A stretch of DNA of 60,809 nt from a virus, in the IMG/VR virus record IMGVR_UViG_3300030118_007016, positions 1 through 60,809 of that record; one strand, 5' to 3'. Positions within the stretch are counted from its first letter, which is position 1. The number at the start of each line of letters is the position of its first letter. Positions 13,801-22,500 of this stretch are shown one piece after another. The notes below the pieces were generated by a model, which saw only the letters and a list, made by a program, of their open reading frames with translations, searched no databases and had not been told where the DNA came from. The translations under genes and the position numbers were made by a program.

Positions 13801-15364
13801 CAACATCTGGATGTCTGCTATAAATGATTGGATCTCTAAACTCAGAAATTGATGCACTAGATTCTACAATCGCAGAAGTTGTTAGTCTCATTCCAGCTGT
13901 ATAGTTTTTTATAAAACCATTTGAAACACGACCAGAGTAATCTAGCGCTACTCTATCAAGTGATGAAGTCTGCGTAATTCCTTCATTAAACTTATAATAA
14001 ACGCCCAAATCAACTGGATTGCTTGATCCTGTGAACTTGGAATCAATGTTGCCGTAATCTGTGTTTGTACCACCTGCAACCTGTGTAAACCAGTTTCTAG
14101 ATATTTGTTTTGATGATCTGTTTGATTTCCAAAATCTAAACTCATCTATAAAAGATCCGGAGAGAGTACCAAATCCTTCTGTGTTTACTCCAGCACCAAA
14201 TGCTACTGGGGTTGGTCCTGTCCTGTAAGCTCCGATTGTGGCATTAAGTGGAAGAGTTTCTACTGAGGATATTTGAGATCCTGTATGAACTGTATCTGCC
14301 AATACTCCGTTAACATACATCTTCAACAATAAGTGATCAGATCCGGTTGGGTTATTTTGCATCACAAATGCATAGTGATTCCAATCAGATAAGTCTATTC
14401 CAAGATTTCCACTAAAACTAGTTGGACCAACCTTTGCCCTAGAGACACCATTCGAACCTGATGAATATGAAACATAAAAAACAGAATCTTGCAAGTAAGA
14501 CCCATCGGGATCTCCTGATCCATCTACATCAAATATGCTTTCAATAAGTAATCTTCCATACTTCCTGTTGCTTCCCGGTAAATAGTTGAAATTTTCATTC
14601 CACAAATCAAAGTAAGCGTGAGCTGGTGATGTTTGACTTTTTGATGGTTCGGTTGGTAATTTTAACCAAAACTCAACTGTGTTACCAGTTGTTCCATCAA
14701 TGGTAAAGTTTTGCTGTTGCCTTAGCTCTGAGTCGTAGACATTTGCCTTTTGCTCTTTAAACTTATAGTATAGCCCCTTATCATACTCAGATCCGGAAGC
14801 ATATGCAGGTATTGTTGGTCCATTTGGTCCACCCTTTACTGATATGTATTGAGGAGTAGCTGACTTTTTATAAAGTCCATCTCCAGAATTGATTGTTGTA
14901 GCTGTTGTACCCCATGTATGACCGATCTGAATGTTTCCATTTGTTCTAGGGTATTCGTTTTCAAGTATGTAATTGTCTAGATAAGATGATGAGTTGTGCC
15001 ATTCGAGCTTTTCTTTTAAAGATCCATCATATGGATAAAACTTATATATGTTTTGAACTGCTCTTTCATAATACTCTCTTGCAGAACCAAACTTTGCAAA
15101 GTTTTCTGGCTTGGAAAAATCAACATTTGGAAAGAATCTGTCCCGTTGTTTTGTAAAGTTTTTTACATATGATGGAGATTCTATTTCTCTACCAACTTCA
15201 TCAAGACTAGCCGAGGAAAGAATCTTTCTTGTTTTACCTTCTCCACGATAAAAACCAGCACCACCTGATTTATCAAAAAGGTCAGCAAACTTTTTTTTAG
15301 ATCCTGCCTTACTTTGACCTGCACTCCCTCTGGAGGTAGGGCTATTATCTTTTCCTCTTGCCAT
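4820..15364 (-). CDS. 3514-residue giant baseplate/tail protein with LamG-like domains
   Basis: One continuous frame of 3514 codons from an ATG at 15364, overlapping the stop of the upstream gene. Residues about 228-411 look like a LamG/concanavalin-type jelly roll (NTVEFWLKLP, YVNGVLADTV, IGAYRTG), and about 755-968 like a second (MTLEAEVIFPKR, AVKIKPERYP). Three copies of a small beta-sandwich lie near residues 1255-1365, 1765-1875 and 2881-2995. Their pattern is a GETITF- or GQTIVIV-like strand, a Ser/Thr/Gly-rich turn, a central helix, and an ending such as LTQ..QGVDGNTNI. The remainder is unassigned. LamG-like folds in virion proteins usually bind glycans, so a host-contact or baseplate-arm role is inferred. 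No frameshift is seen. Confidence 0.85.
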   Translation of the reverse strand: MARGKDNSPTSRGSAGQSKAGSKKKFADLFDKSGGAGFYRGEGKTRKILSSASLDEVGREIESPSYVKNFTKQRDRFFPNVDFSKPENFAKFGSAREYYERAVQNIYKFYPYDGSLKEKLEWHNSSSYLDNYILENEYPRTNGNIQIGHTWGTTATTINSGDGLYKKSATPQYISVKGGPNGPTIPAYASGSEYDKGLYYKFKEQKANVYDSELRQQQNFTIDGTTGNTVEFWLKLPTEPSKSQTSPAHAYFDLWNENFNYLPGSNRKYGRLLIESIFDVDGSGDPDGSYLQDSVFYVSYSSGSNGVSRAKVGPTSFSGNLGIDLSDWNHYAFVMQNNPTGSDHLLLKMYVNGVLADTVHTGSQISSVETLPLNATIGAYRTGPTPVAFGAGVNTEGFGTLSGSFIDEFRFWKSNRSSKQISRNWFTQVAGGTNTDYGNIDSKFTGSSNPVDLGVYYKFNEGITQTSSLDRVALDYSGRVSNGFIKNYTAGMRLTTSAIVESSASISEFRDPIIYSRHPDVVEYEASASIKGREYDGRNSGFMYNTLPSWLIDLDETKERKTILALNQIMASYFDELCLQIKKVPTLKNIEYFSGSVSGSTSKPLPFASRLLTSHGFVAPEIFADATALESLANRNDERNFQTSLENIKNQIYTNIYNNLTYINKSKGTEKAIRNLIRCYGVDDDLYSLNMYADNATISLSNSSRPKVTRKTYADFSSLENFDATVYNFPDPDDSNSTSFLTGSTLENFDGFDSQTGMTLEAEVIFPKRLSPDFPNYRDTVMPGVSSSLFGMHTAVETSTDYVWSANDFANFQVYAVKSQETGPSSKDVFFILTSSNPNSSNEGIFTELTTSVFKDVYNNQKWNFAVKIKPERYPTIGILSGSHDGASAYDVEFFGVCTSNDQIVHQFRLTGAVGEGNGLKFSTSRKRVYVGAHRTNFSGTLLNKSDVKVSSCRYWSIPLENEEIVSHAMDPRNYGVFNAMQNSFLNQSAPTFPQSIEKINTLAMHWDFDTVTGSDSNGRFIIKDISSGSTDARYGDKFSNLLLKTHTARGDFFKVNSTSSLSREYVQGQRQQVPENLNSFASVNILSRDDENFTTRTKPIKFTYSVEKSMYQTISEEMINFLAAASDASAMENLLGDPINKYRGRYKSLEKIRRIFFDKVGNTPNLDKYLDYFKWLDSAVSEMVQQLAPISSKITDVSNIVESHLFERGGKYEHKFPTMHFGSNDPSGSIRGINELLYDWEFGHAPTPPSLGVAATTTITATAAPTVGKEIVLRQLKADGSIIAFTFTVTATTTSGNDFARTGADHGLSNLKTLIDGSGIFTTSAVQNLGGGSYRLTLTQNFKSVLGNTLVTSNVDNYTVAGAAGAAANGEFSGGITRGYQEDNCLWWSKKATRDDAFLPVGDTGVDSSRMEIHSASLQVFNRRFNSPYKIGGNEGGGIIRRETNVKAFSLTETPPFDNSRGLKFNTTTFASASDCKDLDKINPNRQYKTDYQVMTRNDATRIYAGKLVGNYQFVSSSQPAESAGIPDGYTVDNQHLRDYYTLTKDVPIQGPFTEAHVGGNSHRHVGINTGLATIRPEAFYTNPTIAGGNIFYNVVNPSFVSADAPRKDYTRDFIAKSPVNIKNIKNITSSALPNAGVVDDNAATIPLGNYSHNYEIVQIPGRDINNRFLAQSGNIDTTFANSPSVLGLLDYKVPDRGKTTSIMVSRFSAPGGPEVSCPAFMDAASETFAPYNALPFRNLTVRQPLRGFLTRHSPFGGLSAPAKATVSIGTSKPTNGQTIVIVSTDGTSVTYTASSSGTNTALGQFDISNDADDAALGLKQCIEATQGHGGKIIVTLKSDDLASGNNVVVLTQLDQGVDGNTNIVSGLSNTIVEGFSDGRGPLGSPTGSFHKTQRNTRKIIKRTGLDTFGTASLFDNYFVQHAIPQSELQYSWITSSAIQFPFGYSERDFSNASEASTDITFLSASELGLLRVTSSNFFSITSDQVLPSYASFIPQDFVGLNNILVARESDLTENTIHFKTNTTFLPFTNFVSGAVSSSTFLNVALLKANGPYGNSSWKQVRQMYNPLVRYFKKNNIISLAKVTSTKLENIADSTFEVFADVDVLETHIEPPVTFKYKPLNQQFTLKTGDKINLKSTFGNNLSTFANKDVDAATPRFSGRNLGDEVYDDLKNIYLYEYIPPEESPFALDNLDANKMEYLKYSEVVYPKEELTGLAKIRGRGNYTVSSGSSDFNQRLGLSRAFWKHDINDRIRANITARNSSDLAIASGSSYFGMLDLSIWPLDAEEPFFDLECHSASAANSSNGSRRFDPVYWSPLGPSGAQLNPSVEPRWNDVAKNGELSYAGWLYSLLQIQIQGKVRVGGSSDAASAPTGSGPIEIKNTDGFLRVRPSASIQYEFPNIIWSGSFAYGHNTGTGAGSPYFTQNSLVRMSASLHLIPPYRTDVLSGRTPWFDSYEDYAQDIRSFGKDYTVLPEFRITEHIDYYLDKSAPGSKTNAVNNDYATLVGASTDSTSSATNPLGGFNSEFMKTYHFTDFMKHFKLIKEDHEIEIGNKKGAIGQTFEQQESGTTEETIITNVRQAAKFSKIRLECEGIKKLLPYQGFYPVLRAVQLGNLFSASYGSFITGSNTRDGDQERLAALYQPFFAPGIFFNTIKSGIAVDYAVHTGSVPQFGSDSGFIDVLSPLSGATFPMNVVAESPNYVFPFEAILNPDSYLPVSSSDIGPDVTVPSASVFFTYPHFTGSVRPGQNKVDCFYADEKRTPDEHATGTGSAPQIFFEWLGQSDIKYSLAANNFFAEVQNFFLEKKGPTSFLSKPESQFRTMTSGSSYYMDVVLYKTDDFVSYEGPSGSFFFKPGGDAVRAVPDALNESRLIKIGDRKIIGTAKATITAATGFGNGETITFFDSGGNSHVFTLDTSVHPGAGGNPATSGAGKIGIRSITSANDFAEAIAIAVTGSSASGGTGFDSGVNSNIVTVYSDEPGPAGNRKNASTVGGSTAVGAFKGGRNTPPVSVRGIHYGPPYKPGTLRYGVSGTGSADFPLQEAWGEDPSYAIHTPPYFYGDAVARIEFKPHEARDLQAGESAKFTLQEILSNAAVNTAYKNNNKRAKSLQNPDVLNAHPAGISQMQISSSVNLFGSVTLKEIGYSTEQDANGNYIPLTATTPVIQDSQDAWVIESKFECPSVNLHDMDVASLGAGSGLGKEKLFTKGIWKGYGHPPTGASGIFMQVRESYPQKTFAVSKNALLNPSVKTALTGSLINVCGFKATQQRVGEIAPTKQIGEAIVAIPIDSKGFPFFINENTYKQQILQVQQGKSPIFPGQQGSEIERKTTSISKMFNLMRKYYIPPDMDFSSQTNILALEKKPFVMYIFEFTHDLTKDDLSNIWQNIMPEISVKAEKQKSVFEHLIGPEFEFFGDLGVEDFPTNIRWKVFKVKQRARNNYFNITKTSETGKGFSFSSNSELEGFGSDPQAELPFSYNWPYDFFSLVELAKMNSEVTFTRTDDDPKYETFFPGGNGSPE

Positions 15365-17283
15365 TATTCCTCAACCCTAAATTTAAAAACTTCTTGTTGC
15401 TCTTTGTAAGAGTCATTTACATAGTAAGCCAGTCTTAATCCATATTGATAACCAGCTTGTAAAATCTCCATGTCTAGATCAAAATAGTTTCCAGAGACAT
15501 CATATGAGAGTCGTGTATAAGATCCGGGCTCCCCAGAAGATTGTGGAGAAACATTTGATCCAGTTCCAAAAGGTATCGCTACGTAATCATCACTAATCCT
15601 ATAAATACTGTAGTATGCATCTTCAATGATCTCAGTAGGTATAGTTGCTTGCATGACAGTAAAGTTATTTGGGCTCCAGTTCTTTTCTCTTACTGCCACT
15701 CTAAATCTGGCTGTTTCTTGTCTAGAATAAGATGGCTTTAGATTATCTACAGTTGTGACATACTCTGGATCTGGATTGTGGCTAGACGCATTTAAAGTAT
15801 TGACTTCAATCGCTGAACTTGTGTAATAAGATACTAAATCTTCATGATGCCATGCGGCATATACTTCATCAAGAGAGTGAGACATGGCGAATGATGCTGT
15901 ATAAACACCTTGTATTGCCCCTTTAGGTCCTATCGCAATGCCCCCAGTTACATTAGTGTGATTTGTTGCAGACACTCCTCCACCTTTTGGTAAAGGCAGT
16001 TTATCATATATGTTTCCAGCCGAATTAGAATATAGGCTCAATAATATAACATTGGTATTTGTATGAACACTGCTATTTGGTATATTTTTTAGCTGCCCCT
16101 TTACGTAGTTGTAGAGATAAATCTTATTAAGATTATCTTCTCCAGATGCTAAAGAACTGCTTTGGAAAAAGTTACCTGTATCGTCTTTTTCTGCTGAATC
16201 CCAACGTGCTTCCAAATTTGGTCTAAGGAAAAAATATTCACTAGTTCTAGAGAAGAACTTTTTTGTATAATACGAATGTGAGCCAGTTTCAAAACTAGAG
16301 GATAAGAAAACCCCTAAACCATAGTTAGGTATGCCTGTTCCATTTACAAAATCAACCGGATTTGAAAAAGCACTTGATACGTTTGAGCCAGTGCATGTTA
16401 GATCTCCCAAACCCCCGTTTCCATTTCCCGCTAGACCTAAATCATCTTGTGTAAAAGTAAGCGTATTGGAGTCATAAGCAGCTGTTATTCTCAGTGGTCT
16501 GGACTCATTTACTGCATTGGCTATTGCGGATCCAAGTTCGTCTCTAGTTGATAATCCACTGGCGGCTATAGTACTGCCTGCGCTAACTGTTGCCGATGTA
16601 TTGATTACAAACGTTACTGATGTTCCTTGCGAGTCTGTTAAAGAAAATCCTTTTCCATTGTAGTTTGATATAGATGAGTTATCCAGAGTTAAAGTGGCTG
16701 TAGCTTTTACTCCACCTGTCATCCAATCCTCAACCACGTCACTAATATCAACAGACAAGTTTTCTGTTCCATCTGTAAACGATGCAGTATAGGCAGGAGA
16801 TAAGGAACTTTCTGCAAAGTCGCCACCCTCCGTAAGCCAAGTTGAAAAATCATCTCCGGTTGCGCCTTTTCTTATCCAGTTTGAACCAGTGCTTTCGTAT
16901 GTCTGGTCTGAATAATTTTCCATGTCCAAACCACGACCCTCTTGCCAAGAGCCAGAAACAACTTTTACAACCATTTTATATTCTTTCGGTAAAGTAAACG
17001 CATGAGGGGCATTATAAAGATTTAAATGCCACGACACATTGCCACTCGCCGGTAGCAAACCATCGGTTCTATCTTGGTTTATTTTATCTATATCAAATTG
17101 GACAAGAACTCTAGATTTCTCGTCTGTTATGCCTGCTGAAGACGAAGTTTGTCCGTGAATGTAGAAGACCTCAAGCACATCAGCAGCGCCCATGTTTGAC
17201 CCTGTGCCCCTTGTTGTAAGATTGGCTTCAAATGCATTAGTTATTGTGTTGTCAGCATTTGCTATGTATCTTTTAATACCCAT
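15364..17283 (-). CDS. DNRLRE-like virion protein with inserted beta-sandwich, 639 aa
   Basis: Begins at an ATG at 17283, sharing bases with the gp6-like stop. The N-terminal 160 residues have the DNRLRE/CBM96-like pattern: regularly spaced beta strands, the motif SGSWQEGRGLDMENYSD, and WIRKGATGDDFSTWLTEGGDF-like spacing (quoted in part). DNRLRE domains occur in secreted and surface-associated proteins and some act as carbohydrate-binding modules. Residues about 188-305 carry a fourth copy of the small beta-sandwich found three times in the neighbouring giant. The rest is beta-rich with no signal peptide. It lies between gp6 and the 3514-residue protein, so it is probably a baseplate-attached fibre or arm. 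The exact role is inferred. Confidence 0.75.
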   Translation of the reverse strand: MGIKRYIANADNTITNAFEANLTTRGTGSNMGAADVLEVFYIHGQTSSSAGITDEKSRVLVQFDIDKINQDRTDGLLPASGNVSWHLNLYNAPHAFTLPKEYKMVVKVVSGSWQEGRGLDMENYSDQTYESTGSNWIRKGATGDDFSTWLTEGGDFAESSLSPAYTASFTDGTENLSVDISDVVEDWMTGGVKATATLTLDNSSISNYNGKGFSLTDSQGTSVTFVINTSATVSAGSTIAASGLSTRDELGSAIANAVNESRPLRITAAYDSNTLTFTQDDLGLAGNGNGGLGDLTCTGSNVSSAFSNPVDFVNGTGIPNYGLGVFLSSSFETGSHSYYTKKFFSRTSEYFFLRPNLEARWDSAEKDDTGNFFQSSSLASGEDNLNKIYLYNYVKGQLKNIPNSSVHTNTNVILLSLYSNSAGNIYDKLPLPKGGGVSATNHTNVTGGIAIGPKGAIQGVYTASFAMSHSLDEVYAAWHHEDLVSYYTSSAIEVNTLNASSHNPDPEYVTTVDNLKPSYSRQETARFRVAVREKNWSPNNFTVMQATIPTEIIEDAYYSIYRISDDYVAIPFGTGSNVSPQSSGEPGSYTRLSYDVSGNYFDLDMEILQAGYQYGLRLAYYVNDSYKEQQEVFKFRVEE

Positions 17284-19088
17284 TATTGAACTGTCCCTCT
17301 TATGTCCACATCGGGAAACTTGATTTCAAATATAACATTCTCTGGTGCTACTAACATTCTTGAGTCCATAGTGAGATACCCATTGATATCAAAATCTGCT
17401 GATGAGTACGCTGTTCCAACTCTTTGAACAATTTTTATTTCAGTAACATCCAAAAGACCGTCTACTCTTTTTAAAGCTTGGAAAATATCACCAATCCTTA
17501 CCGGTTCTCCAATATTAAATTTGGATGTGCTCATTCTTTCTTGAATCGCCTGTGTTGCATCTGATAAAACTCTATATTTATTTATATCTGTATCTGCAAC
17601 CACCGCAAATTCTATTCCTATGTTTACAACCACTGCATCTAAAATATCCATGGTATCATTAAGCATTTTATACCCTGATATCCAAGTCTTTAAATTCTTT
17701 TTTAACATATCTGAACTAGTGGTCAGGGCTCCGTTTTGATCCTCTGAAATAACATATAGATTTATATTTCTTTTGAAAGAATTTACGTCTTGTACTACAT
17801 TTGCTCTTTTGACCGCACCAAACTTTGGCGGCAAATTGTAAATCATTGTTAGATAATCATCTTTTGTTACCGCACGATTTTGAGAAGAATACATTCCATA
17901 AGCTCTGTTTTTTATTTCTTCGGAGTTGGGCGTTGATATGTTTCCAACTATTGGTTTTTCGTTTTCAAACTCTAAAGAACTTATAACATTTGATATTTCT
18001 CCAGCTTCTAGTGTTGCTGGGTTTCCAAAATCAAACTCTGTGTCTGATGTCGAAACTAATGAATTTGTTGACAAGTTTGTGTTCTCTTGAGAGTTTGTCC
18101 TATAGACAACCTGAAGCGTTGTGTTTGCTGGGGCTACTCCTAAAGAATCAGACTCTATTAGATTGCTAGGATCAAAGCTGGTGTCTGTTACATGATCTCT
18201 GCCATAAAGATTTAAAATAACTTTGCTCGGATCAGTAATTTTTTCATTTGTAAGATTTGATTCTGAGCCGTATCCAAACTGTATGAAAGTTTGTCCGGCT
18301 ATATTTTCAACCACAAACCTTCTTGGTGCTCCATAGGGTTGCAAAATAAATGGAACCACAGCTTTATCACTAGATGTATTAACTATTGGTCTATAAACAA
18401 CATCTTGGCTAAGGTTTTCTACCTCAACGAACTCTTTACCCTGAGAGTCTGTAATGGTAACAATCTCTGTTATGTTTGTTCCATTTAATCTAAATCTTGG
18501 AAATCTTTGATATTCTCCAACTTCAATAAATTCAACAGCAAGATCCCCGGAAATAACTTGTCCATAGGCTCTAATCGCATATCTAGTAGGAGCACCCGTT
18601 GTTGTATTTACTTCAGCCACTACCACTTCGTTGTTTTCATCAGAAAAATCAACGTCTTCATTTAATGAAAAAGTCGTACCTGCATCGGAGGAAAATTTCG
18701 CTCCTCTTTTTAAAATGGGAGCATAATTTAAATCTGGTCCTGTGCCCGCAGATGTGGCTGGGACAAGGACATACAATGTTACCTCTCCGGAAGAAGCTGG
18801 TATTCCTTTGTATTTGTACCCGAGCTGCCTTGCTAATCTAACAACATTTTCATATTCAATCGCAGTGTCTAAAAAAGACTCATTAACGTTATAATCTAGA
18901 TAGTATGATAAAACGTCGCCAACATAAGCAACGGTATCAAGCATCAATGATCCAAAAGATGCTTCGCTAAAATCTTTAAAGTTATCTGGGTAATATCTTC
19001 TGGCGTAAGCAACAAGATCTCTTTTTATTGTGTCGAAATCTCTGCTTGTATAATCTATAGGTACTGTTTTTTTCTTGCTAAAAGGCAT
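17283..19088 (-). CDS. 6: Baseplate wedge protein, T4 gp6-like (baseplate J family)
   Basis: The 601-residue product opens with the signature of T4-type gp6: IDYTSRDFDTIKRDLVAYAR, then FKDFSEASFGSLMLDTVAYV, then LDYNVNESFLDTAIEYENV and RQLGYKYKG. gp6 is the inner-ring baseplate wedge component that dimerises to join wedges around the hub. Length is close to T4 gp6 (about 660). The ATG at 19088 has a GAGGAG ribosome-binding site 9 nt upstream and an ACTATTTAC element 20 nt upstream, so the gene has its own candidate promoter after a terminator. The next gene overlaps its stop. Identification is from residue patterns and is strong. Confidence 0.95.
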   Translation of the reverse strand: MPFSKKKTVPIDYTSRDFDTIKRDLVAYARRYYPDNFKDFSEASFGSLMLDTVAYVGDVLSYYLDYNVNESFLDTAIEYENVVRLARQLGYKYKGIPASSGEVTLYVLVPATSAGTGPDLNYAPILKRGAKFSSDAGTTFSLNEDVDFSDENNEVVVAEVNTTTGAPTRYAIRAYGQVISGDLAVEFIEVGEYQRFPRFRLNGTNITEIVTITDSQGKEFVEVENLSQDVVYRPIVNTSSDKAVVPFILQPYGAPRRFVVENIAGQTFIQFGYGSESNLTNEKITDPSKVILNLYGRDHVTDTSFDPSNLIESDSLGVAPANTTLQVVYRTNSQENTNLSTNSLVSTSDTEFDFGNPATLEAGEISNVISSLEFENEKPIVGNISTPNSEEIKNRAYGMYSSQNRAVTKDDYLTMIYNLPPKFGAVKRANVVQDVNSFKRNINLYVISEDQNGALTTSSDMLKKNLKTWISGYKMLNDTMDILDAVVVNIGIEFAVVADTDINKYRVLSDATQAIQERMSTSKFNIGEPVRIGDIFQALKRVDGLLDVTEIKIVQRVGTAYSSADFDINGYLTMDSRMLVAPENVIFEIKFPDVDIRGTVQ

Positions 19089-19108
19089 CTAGATGATCTC
19101 CTCAACTT

Positions 19109-19117
19109 GTAAATAGT
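19109..19117 (-). promoter_or_regulatory. ACTATTTAC promoter-like motif before gp6
   Basis: Minus-strand ACTATTTAC ends 20 nt before the gp6 ATG and lies directly after a hairpin with a T run. The same oriented octamer occurs before five other genes. I infer a -10-type element used by the phage late sigma factor; this is not a known consensus. Confidence 0.5.
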
Positions 19118-19156
19118 CAAAAAAACAAATGTTTACCTACTATGTGATAAACATTT
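19118..19156 (-). terminator. Rho-independent terminator after gp25
   Basis: Read on the minus strand, AAATGTTTA and TAAACATTT form a 9-bp stem around a loop of about 11 nt, followed by GTTTTTTTG. The first bases overlap the TAA of the gp25-like gene. The stem is AT-rich, so efficiency may be modest. Confidence 0.65.
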
Positions 19157-19550
19157 AGTATCCACTCGAAACAGATACTGTTAAAACATCAGATGCATTA
19201 AGTGGAGTGATAATATACTTGACAGAAACTGAAAGTTTTCTCCTTTCATCAAAATCAGGAGAGTCTTCAAAGCTCTCAAATGAAACATCAACAATTTTAA
19301 CAAAAGGCAAATATTTGTTTGCTTGAGACAGTATTCTCGCTCGAATCTGATCATATAATAGTGGATTATTTGGCTCAAACAAAAACTCGTAAACACCAAC
19401 TCCAAAATCTGGAATCATTATCCTTTCACCGGGATTTGTTAAAACTAGCATTCTAAAATTTTGCTTTACGACATCCCTCAAGGTGTCAAGCATTTTATAC
19501 CCTGTCACTCCATCAAGTGTCAATGGTAAATACGGTGAGTAATATGCCAT
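19155..19550 (-). CDS. 25: Baseplate wedge protein, T4 gp25-like
   Basis: The 131-residue product is the usual size for the gp25/W (lysozyme-fold-like) baseplate wedge family. It has the family pattern: a GYKMLDTLRDVVKQNFRMLV helix, LTNPGERIMIPDFGVGVYEF containing the conserved turn equivalent to the EPR core, and a C-terminal beta strand ending in a Ser/Gly tail. gp25 joins gp6 and the sheath-initiating ring. The ATG at 19550 follows the giant upstream gene by 3 nt. The stop is embedded in a terminator hairpin, which separates it from gp6. Identification is strong. Confidence 0.93.
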   Translation of the reverse strand: MAYYSPYLPLTLDGVTGYKMLDTLRDVVKQNFRMLVLTNPGERIMIPDFGVGVYEFLFEPNNPLLYDQIRARILSQANKYLPFVKIVDVSFESFEDSPDFDERRKLSVSVKYIITPLNASDVLTVSVSSGY

Positions 19551-19553
19551 TTG

Positions 19554-22500
19554 TTAAGGTGCTCCTTTTACACTGTTTTTCGCTATTCCTGATGGTCCTC
19601 CACGTTTTTTGATATCATCAGATTGGTGCTTGTACGCTTCTCTACCCTTTATTCTCCCTACATCTGCCATTGCAGAAAATAAAGACTTCTTTGTTTGATC
19701 AAAAGCTGCATTTACTCTTGTCCCGGCAGCTGGACCCTTGTCTAATATTTCCCCATTTGTATCTTTTGTTGTAGAAGAAGAAACGGCTAATATGCTATAA
19801 ATAGATAATGTATACAATATTTTTGGTATTGAAAACGAATATTTAAATAATGTTTGAAAATCTTCTCCACCTATGATACCAGAAAGAAGATCAAAAAGAA
19901 CTTTCTTCACTCTAGGCTCATTAACAATGTCATCAAATTTGTCTAAAACACCTTCTCCGGGTTCTAGTCCAACTATCTCATCTAAGTTTTTGCTGAAGCT
20001 GACTATCTTTAATTTCTGAGCTTGGGTAAAACCATCATCCCAGTTTTTAATACTTTGTTCATTAGAAAATATAGGGAGTATTATAGATACTCTTGCTAGT
20101 TTTTCTTCCACTGAAACACCTTCGGGAAGGATTTCAGTCTGACCCTCCAGTAATATAGGCTTTTCAGTGCATCTAAGTGACTTTTCTCTGAAGCTTTTGT
20201 CTTGAATGATATCTCTTAAGGTCTCTATTTCTTCTTCATCAACCCCCTGAAAAAGTTCAAAACTTTTGGTTTGTTCTGTAGAAGAAAGTAGAGCAGAGAA
20301 CATATCGTTAAGATATACGCCTGTTAAGTTTTGATTTTGATAAAAAGTTTCTCCCTCCGTTGTTAGTAGCTCATCTTTTGTTTGGGCGTATCCATAACAC
20401 AATCTAACTCCTATCTTAATGTCTTTAAACATATTATTAAGAGGGATCTTGCTAGGAGCGAGAGCCACTGGTGATGGGAAAGGGCTGGATCCTCCTTTCT
20501 TTTGTTCAATCAAATCATGAAGATTTTTTAAAAAATCAGAAAAGTTTTCATCGCTCATGAGCTGGTCTGTACCGGGGTAAAGTGCATCTAAAAGCTCTTC
20601 ATTATAAAATTCATCGCCCGGAGACCATTGTTCTATTTTATAGTAATATTGATAAAAGAATCTACCATTAGTAAACTCTGTTATTCTAGATGGCGCACAG
20701 ATGGATTGCGGAGATACGCCATTTTGAGAGGATGCTCGAACGTTATAAATTTGCAATAAGTTAGGATAAACAAGAGTTAACAATGGATTTATCTGCCCTA
20801 TCTTTTTTGAGCCGTTTTGTCCTACTCCATTATCTTTAAGTTTTGTATTGTTCAATCTATGCTTAATGAAGTTAATTGGACCTTTGTAGTATTGTCTTAT
20901 ATAATATTTTGTTGCATCACTCCAGTTTTCTATTGGCACTTCTTTACTAATGGTTGGGTCATATATTTTTCCAACAGGTGTTTTTGAAGTCGAAGATGGA
21001 TTATCAGGTGTAAACTCCGATTTCCTTGCTATCAACTCATATACAACGTCTTTATAAATTTTTGCCTGATTTGGTGAACATCTAGTAGGGTCATTGAGAA
21101 AAACCTTTATCTCTTGTACGATAACATCAACTAAAGAATAGTCATCCAAAAAGAATGATGATGGAATTTTTGATAATACAAACATTGATTTTGCAAAAAA
21201 TTCTCCAGTAAAAGTTTGAACCATGGCAACCACAAGTCCTTCTAGCATTGCGTATTGGGGCATGCCCAACTCTTCACTATTTGGATCATAAAACTCTGAA
21301 AAATCATAGTTTTTCTTGATGATTTCCTTAACCATTCTAAAATCTACAATTCCAGTTGGGCTTGAAGTGCCCCCTTCATTTGGGATATCGACTGGTGTCA
21401 GGTCTACATTTTCCACCTCTCTTCTATCTATTCTTAAATCTCCGATTAAATCGACTAGTCCAATTCCAAAACTATTTTCTGTTTTCTCATTTGCAGCGTC
21501 AAGATCTAAGTTTACAAAAGGATTAGCATCAAATGTTTTTAATAACTCTCCTTCAGATATCTCTCGTGCAAACAATCTAAACATTCTATTAAAAATAGAA
21601 AGAAACAGTTTTTTTGACATAACCTCTCTTATACCTTGAGCGCCGTCACCTATTGTCATAGTTTTTTGAATTTCGGCGTCGGGGGTCGAAGACTCGGTTT
21701 CACCAAGGAGAAGGGCGGGATTGGGCATGAATGTTTGATTCATGATTCCTAAAGAATCACACACTACATTACCAAAATATTGCCCTTGTTCACAAATATT
21801 AACACTATTGAAAAGAGGATACTTTTCAAGCTTCTTTCTTTTCTCTTCAGTTATGCCTCCTGTTGACTGTGGACTAATAGTAAATGATCCAAATCTGTCA
21901 TTTTTAACAAGAATATTATAGTTATCAGTGTATGTAAGATTTCCGTTTTTATTTTCTATTGGAGGTTTTAAAAACAAAGTTACAAGATTTTCGTCATTTA
22001 CTTTTGCTTTTACAGCATTTTCTGTTGATATTAGAGATATGTATGACTCTATTGATCCTAATGTCAAATCGCCAACATCATTAGCTAATCTATTTGATAA
22101 ATCAGGCAGAAAAGGTGCGATGGCAGCTGCAACAAATGCAGGGAATGATAGAACTTGCTTTAAGTCTGGATCTTCTACAACAAGACCTTTTTTCCCACTA
22201 CCTCTTGTAAATGCTTTGCTATCTTGTGTTAGCTTTACCTCGATTGGCAACAACATTGATGTTACAGCCTGCTCCACTGCGTAGTCCATTGTAGGAGTAT
22301 TTAATGAAGACATGGCTCCAAGATTGCCCTTTCCATCTCCGAAAAGCGGGGGCATCTGAGTTGATAAATCATTTTGCTTTCTTATTAAATCTGCTAATTG
22401 CTTATACTTGTCAACGTCAGCACCAGCAGCTCTTTGAGCAAACTTGTTTATACCATCTAGAGCACCGCACTTGTCAAGAAGTTGTTTTTTTGCATCGTCT

